Origin: Pycnopodia helianthoides
Taxonomy: Eukaryota > Echinodermata > Asteroidea > Forcipulatida > Asteriidae
Length of the DNA: 64,000 nt
NCBI GenBank assembly: GCA_032158295.1
Contig: CM063261.1
Location: forward strand, 496,001-560,000
Direction: 5' to 3'
The number at the start of each line of letters is the position of its first letter. Position 1 is the stretch's first letter. This document shows positions 61,850 through 64,000 of this stretch, piece after piece. The position numbers and the translations under genes were made by a program. The notes under the pieces are model-generated. The model was given only the letters and a program-made list of their open reading frames with translations. It made no database searches and was not told where the DNA came from.

Positions 61850-64000
61850 AAAAATATAAAAAAAGTGAAATTTCACGGTCTTTCACTTTTTTAAAATTGC
61901 CTGAAACGTACGCTCGTTAATTTTTTTCATTTTTTTTGTATGAAAATTTTTTTTCCAAAACAAATTGATTTTTGGTCTTTTATTTTCTTAAAATCGCTTG
62001 AAACGTACGCTCGTTAATTTTGGTGGAAAAGGGTGAAAAAAAAAATTAAAAGCCGCAAAAAACATTCAGATTTAACATTTTTCAAAATTAAATTGACTAA
62101 AACGGCTCAAAACACTACAGAACGCCTTCAAATGCTTATACCGATCTATTACACTAAATAACAATTATTCTCCAAAAGATTCAACTGAAAAGTACAATTT
62201 AACTCGAATTACAGCTTTTAAAAGGCAATTTAATTGTGTATTAACACTGACACTGTTTATACATGTACATAAGGTGCTACGTAAAAACAACATACAAGTA
62301 ACGCATTTTGGTATATAATTCTACATTTTGGCGACTTCTTTACTTAAAATCTACACATTCTTAGACAAATAACATCTTTTCCATATAAAACAAGTCATTT
62401 TAAACTTAAAAACTCTACAAACGAACACATATTCACGTCAAAAAAACAAAAAAAAAATAGTCAGGCGCCCATCACTGAGAGTTGAGCTGTATTACCACTT
62501 AGAGACAGGGAACTAGACAATGGCGGCTGCCGTTTGACTCGTCTTAAAGTAACATTTCCTAAGCAGTTTAGATCCAATAATTATAACCTTTGAGCATCTA
62601 AAACTTCACCATAGATTTGTATCTATTTAATTATCACAATATTATCAAAACCAAACTAAGTTGCCAAGTTGAACGGTAAATTTCATTGTGGCATAACCAG
62701 ACAAGGGGGGGGGCCTGCAGTGATTGGCCCTGGGGGTACATGTATGTGGGTATGGGGCAAAGACATAATTTGAGGTGGCTATTTAATTCACGTGTGCATT
62801 TTTTCAATCTCATTTAGGGACGGAGGGGGAGGGGGCTGCGTCTGGTTACGCCACTAGTTTTAAACTACAAGACCTTTCAAAATTCTAACTTGCTAACTCA
62901 ACATTTCCAGGCCTAGCACTTCTCCATACAACTACATTAAATAGCAAATTCATGCCCAAAGAAAAGTCCAACAAAAACTGATGCATTTCAATCTGAAAGC
63001 TCACTAATTATTAAGTCTTACTGTATACCAACCAGTCTTCCAGAGAAAATAGTTCTGTTTGAAATATTGTCAAAGTCTGAGCGGTACCATTTGAAGTCCC
63101 AGTAAATCATTCCTACTTATTACCAGTCTGCTTATAACGATTGCCGCAATCAAAATAAGCCTGATGTGAAAGCGTTTTCACACTAAAATTCAACTACTTA
63201 TTTTGACAACAAATTCAAAGGGTGTTTTACATGTACTCTCTCTCTCAAAAAAAAAAGCAATGAAGTTGTAAGTAATTTCCCTTCGTGGGTAAAACAAATT
63301 TCTGATCTGTGTTCCAACAACTTGACATTGGTGGTCAATCAAATTCTTAGCTTAAAGATTACTAAATAATACATTCACAGTCTCTGCTGAAGCTACAAAA
63401 TACAAAATACTAACATGCGTATGTAATATCTGAATAGGGTACATGCTAACTGATGACGAACAAAATGACTAATGATTTGTGTTCCATAATCTGAAAGCTG
63501 TTTTTTCGTTAACTTGATACCACAATACAATTTTCTCCACGCTAAAATTCTTCTGTAGTAGTGCCTTTGAAATAAGCACGAATGGTAGAAAATCTATGAC
63601 AACTGAACAGTCTGTGTTTACAAATTTGAAATTTTTTACAGTTGAGCTGGGTTGGTGGGTTGAAGCGCGTGTTTGTTTAAACTACAGGCAATACTCTTTC
63701 TACAGAAAACCAATTGTACCACACTGTCATACATGCAAGCCACCTTGTTAACATCACATTCATGATAGTACAATACACTAGTACCTAATTAATTATCTTA
63801 TATTATTATCATCGTACCCTGGCAGAAGGATGTAAGGAAAGTTTGCACAGCAGCAGTGGTGTAGCCAGAATGGGGCAGGGGGGTCAAGATAGTTAAACTA
63901 AAGGAACTCCTTCTAAATAAAACTGTGTGTCAAACTGTCGTACCTGTAGCCACTTTGCAAGCATCAATTTGATTCATGATTGTACAATAAACCCCTAGGA
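61850..64000. other. Right end: no recognised gene
   Basis: AT-rich. An inverted repeat is at 62,688-62,854. GTGGTGTAGCCAGAATGGGG near 63,856-63,876 resembles the same family. No exon was supported; it could be UTR or intron of a gene beyond the window. Confidence 0.4.
62688..62854. mobile_element. Fold-back element, 15-bp arms
   Basis: GTGGCATAACCAGAC at 62,688-62,702 and GTCTGGTTACGCCAC at 62,840-62,854 are complementary with one mismatch. G-runs lie inside each arm. Related sequence is at 52.2 kb. Confidence 0.55.

Overview
This is a window of an animal nuclear genome: intron-rich genes, GT-AG splice sites, AT-rich spacers and many interspersed repeats. The proteins are typical metazoan orthologues. 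The repeat style (dense TTAA-flanked MITEs, tRNA-derived SINEs, CR1/L2-like LINE tails, a small Ty3/gypsy element) suggests a marine invertebrate, most likely an echinoderm. That taxonomic call is inference; I could not run a search.

Layout. 1-13.5 kb has no gene I can name. It holds MITEs, fold-back elements, a degenerate GAGTAC tract, SINE-like copies and one candidate orphan exon (8217-8318). 13.5-29.1 kb, minus strand, is a complete 18-exon GFPT gene (glutamine:fructose-6-phosphate amidotransferase, 685 aa, MCG... to ...KSVTVE), whose introns carry MITEs, SINEs, minisatellites and three LINE remnants. 29.1-30.7 kb is the head-to-head spacer to SKP1. 32.5-34.3 kb, plus strand, is SKP1 (162 aa, four coding exons and a probable 5' UTR exon). 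39.5-44.85 kb is a decayed Ty3/gypsy LTR retrotransposon. 44.95-47.84 kb, plus strand, is a VAMP7-like longin R-SNARE gene with a one-base frameshift in its second coding exon. 54.4-55.9 kb holds the last exons of a cathepsin D-like aspartic protease, decayed by a nonsense codon and frameshifts although splice sites remain. 57.1-60.4 kb is a 3.3-kb strand-asymmetric C-rich array that starts with true CCCTAA telomeric units and has a higher-order pattern. The last 3.6 kb shows no gene, only a phased TGACGTA cluster, a tRNA-like element and a fold-back repeat.

The named genes act in separate processes: hexosamine synthesis (GFPT), SCF ubiquitin ligases (SKP1) and endosome/lysosome fusion (VAMP7-like). 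I see no sign of one pathway. GFPT and SKP1 are arranged head to head. The most unusual features are the C-rich array beside the broken protease gene, the retroelement lying about 35 bp from a VAMP7 splice acceptor, and several places where a minisatellite arose inside a MITE or against a splice donor.
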